Positions 13,384-14,824 of a DNA stretch of 14,824 nucleotides are shown here, in pieces. A model generated the notes under the pieces. It was not told where the DNA came from and searched no databases. It worked only from the letters and a program-made list of their open reading frames with translations. The stretch covers positions 1 to 14,824 of the forward strand of contig CAAFXX010000533.1 in assembly GCA_900767075.1 (NCBI GenBank). The letters run 5' to 3'. The DNA comes from Bacteroidales bacterium. GTDB taxonomy: Bacteria > Bacteroidota > Bacteroidia > Bacteroidales > Muribaculaceae. The translations under genes were made by a program, and so were the position numbers. Positions within the stretch are counted from its first letter, which is position 1. Each line of letters begins with the position of its first letter.

Positions 13384-14670
13384 ACGAATTAGTTTTAATG
13401 GTTAAACGTTCATATAATATTGCCTGAATAAGCGATTTGATATAATAGCATTTAGCTCGAAGTTGAGATAGTGTAAGATTATTTTGATCGTATACACAAC
13501 CTCCAGCGCAATGCCACATGGCAAAACAATTTTTGCATTCTGGTAACTTTTTGTTAAACATAGCAAAAATTTCATTTTTACGGTTGTCGTCTATATTTAA
13601 CGATTTCCTATCATTAGCAATCTTTCCGTAATACATCTTCTCAAATAATGAATCTTCTTTACTTGACACACGATGACATGCAACTATTTCACCAGTCGGT
13701 GTAGTGCAGAATTCGCCTCTACAAAATCGGCTGTTCAACTTGTTTATTGAATTTGTAACAGAATTATATACGTCAACGCCATACTGTAAACCTAATCTTC
13801 TAGCTGAAACAAAATTAGACACAAATTCAGTATAAAAATCCGTAGTATTATCTTGTGAATCTGAAACAGGCTCAAAATGTAAATATTTTATTCCGGAGTA
13901 GTTATCTACAACAAATTGAACCATTTCTGCCATTTTAGCTACATTGTGAGATGTTATGGTAGAACGAATTCTTATTTTTATATTGTTTTTAATCAACTGG
14001 CGGATGTAATTATCTACTACAGTAAAAGTTCCTTTCTGATTAGCAAAACACCTCTGGCTGTTTTGGATTTCAGGTAAAATATCAAACGAAATTCCTAATT
14101 CAACACCGTATTTATTTAGAAATAAAATTTTCTTGTCATCCAGAAGGGTGGCATTTGTTGTTATAACAATTAATACTTTATGATTAATATTTTTTTTAGA
14201 TGTATATATTGAATTGCACGTTTTAAGTCTTCCCAAGCTAAAAATGGCTCTCCACCACCTATAAATATAAACTTTTTATTAATGCTTTCAGAGTTTATAG
14301 TATAATCTATTACTGCTTCTACGGATTCAACATCCAATAGTCCTACACTTCTAGACTGTTGAGAAAAACAATAACTACACGACAGATTACATTGTTGAGA
14401 TAATATAATTACTGCACTACTTACATCGCCTATATCACACGTTATAGGGAGTTGAGTTGGAAGTTCATTTATTTGTTTAACATATTTATAAACAACTGAA
14501 TCGATATCTCGTTGAGTTAGTTCTTCTCCTTTAATTATATTTTTAGCAATAGTCACTGCATTCTCATTGCATATAAATGCAATATTCTTAAGAGGAGCAT
14601 ACACAATATGTTCTCTGATATCATTTGACGGAGGAATAATGAAGATAGTGTCTGCTGAACTATTTGTCAT
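13370..14670 (-). CDS. Radical SAM/SPASM peptide maturase, split in two frames at an A8 run
   Basis: A likely RiPP-modifying enzyme that uses SAM and iron-sulfur clusters to make a radical crosslink in a peptide. The first frame (14670-14170) has an N-terminal segment VYAPLKNIAF, the radical SAM motif CNLSCSYC (Cys94, Cys98, Cys101) and GGGEPF at 138-143. The second frame (to 13370) has the rest of the barrel (ITTNATLLDD) and the SPASM domain: CTTPTGEIVAC, then CKNCFAMWHCAGGC, an exact CX2CX5CX3C, and a final Cys. The frames meet at eight A residues (14197-14190). One extra A gives one continuous 433-residue protein, the normal size for such maturases. Low G/C sets the gene apart from its left neighbours. 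It may be phase-variable, frameshifted by slippage, recently broken, or an assembly error. Confidence 0.85.
14190..14197 (-). other. A8 homopolymer and slippery heptamer inside the radical SAM gene
   Basis: On the minus strand the frame reads CTA AAA AAA A, so A AAA AAA lies in the register of a canonical -1 frameshift heptamer. Slipping back one base, or one extra A in the transcript or the DNA, joins the upstream and downstream halves of the gene. No strong downstream hairpin is visible, so transcriptional slippage or strand-slippage mutation is at least as likely as ribosomal frameshifting. Confidence 0.6.
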
Positions 14671-14738
14671 ATATTATGGTCTATTTTTATTGGCTTTGTG
14701 GCACCTCCAATTGATTCGAGCCACTTCACTCAACGTCG

Positions 14739-14770
14739 CAAATTTATAAATAATATTCGGTCTTGCCAAA
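14739..14770 (-). promoter_or_regulatory. Promoter of the radical SAM operon
   Basis: On the minus strand TTTG (14770-14767) and TAAATTTG (14746-14739) match the -33 and -7 elements exactly with 20 bases between them. Transcription would begin near 14732, about 60 bases before the ATG at 14670. The leader contains GTGGC...GCCAC, a small hairpin around a GGAGG. A further TAATTTTG lies at 14821-14814, and CTTGCCA/TGGCAAG (14762-14768 and 14805-14811) form an inverted repeat over the -33 region, a possible operator. Confidence 0.65.
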
Positions 14771-14824
14771 TTTAAATCTAAATCATTGAGCTTGTAGAGT
14801 CAACTGGCAAGTGCAAAATTAACC

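Noticed and set aside
1..14824. CRISPR arrays, rRNA genes or complete tRNA genes
   Set aside because: Looked for regularly spaced repeats, T-arm motifs and rRNA-like stretches on both strands and saw none beyond the tRNA-end fragment at 2206-2224.

Overview
The window looks like a Bacteroidota genome, probably Bacteroidales. Several genes follow matches to the Bacteroidales promoter (-7 TAnnTTTG, -33 TTTG), Shine-Dalgarno sites are mostly absent, and the integrases, DUF3853-type protein and mobilization proteins are of kinds typical of that group. Placement below order (for example Muribaculaceae) is a guess.

Layout. (1) 1-2200 is ordinary chromosome: a small membrane protein, a YjbQ-family enzyme, then on the minus strand a uracil-DNA-glycosylase-like protein and ridA. 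(2) About 2206-12000 is an integrative mobilizable element. Its left end is marked by a stretch resembling the 3' end of a minus-strand tRNA gene followed by a terminator, with no tRNA body beside it. Then come an intact tyrosine recombinase, a DUF3853/excisionase-like HTH protein, a DnaD-like winged-helix replication protein with an AT-rich repeat patch inside its gene, an unknown protein, a tandem pair of related tyrosine recombinases, a second excisionase-like protein, two small accessory proteins, a possible oriT, a ribbon-helix-helix mobilization protein and an HUH relaxase. No transfer-channel genes are seen, so movement between cells would need a helper conjugative system. (3) 12000-13100 is a scar-like zone: a truncated ORF, a broken HU-family gene and a small SGNH hydrolase. 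(4) 13270-14824 is clearly more AT-rich and carries, on the minus strand, a radical SAM/SPASM maturase and an overlapping 35-codon Cys-containing ORF, with its own promoter.

The two observations most worth following are these. First, the radical SAM/SPASM gene plus the 35-residue peptide gene overlapping its stop codon looks like a compact RiPP (ribosomally made, modified peptide) locus. Its maturase is split into two frames exactly at an eight-A run that is also a canonical -1 slippery heptamer, and one extra A gives a clean 433-residue protein. Second, in the tandem recombinase pair the upstream copy has lost two catalytic residues (Arg to Cys, and the third-box His to Tyr) while keeping the nucleophilic Tyr; its neighbour keeps all of them.

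No intact tRNA is present at the right side of the element, so its right end may lie beyond the window. In that case the SGNH and RiPP-like genes could be cargo rather than chromosome. This is an inference.
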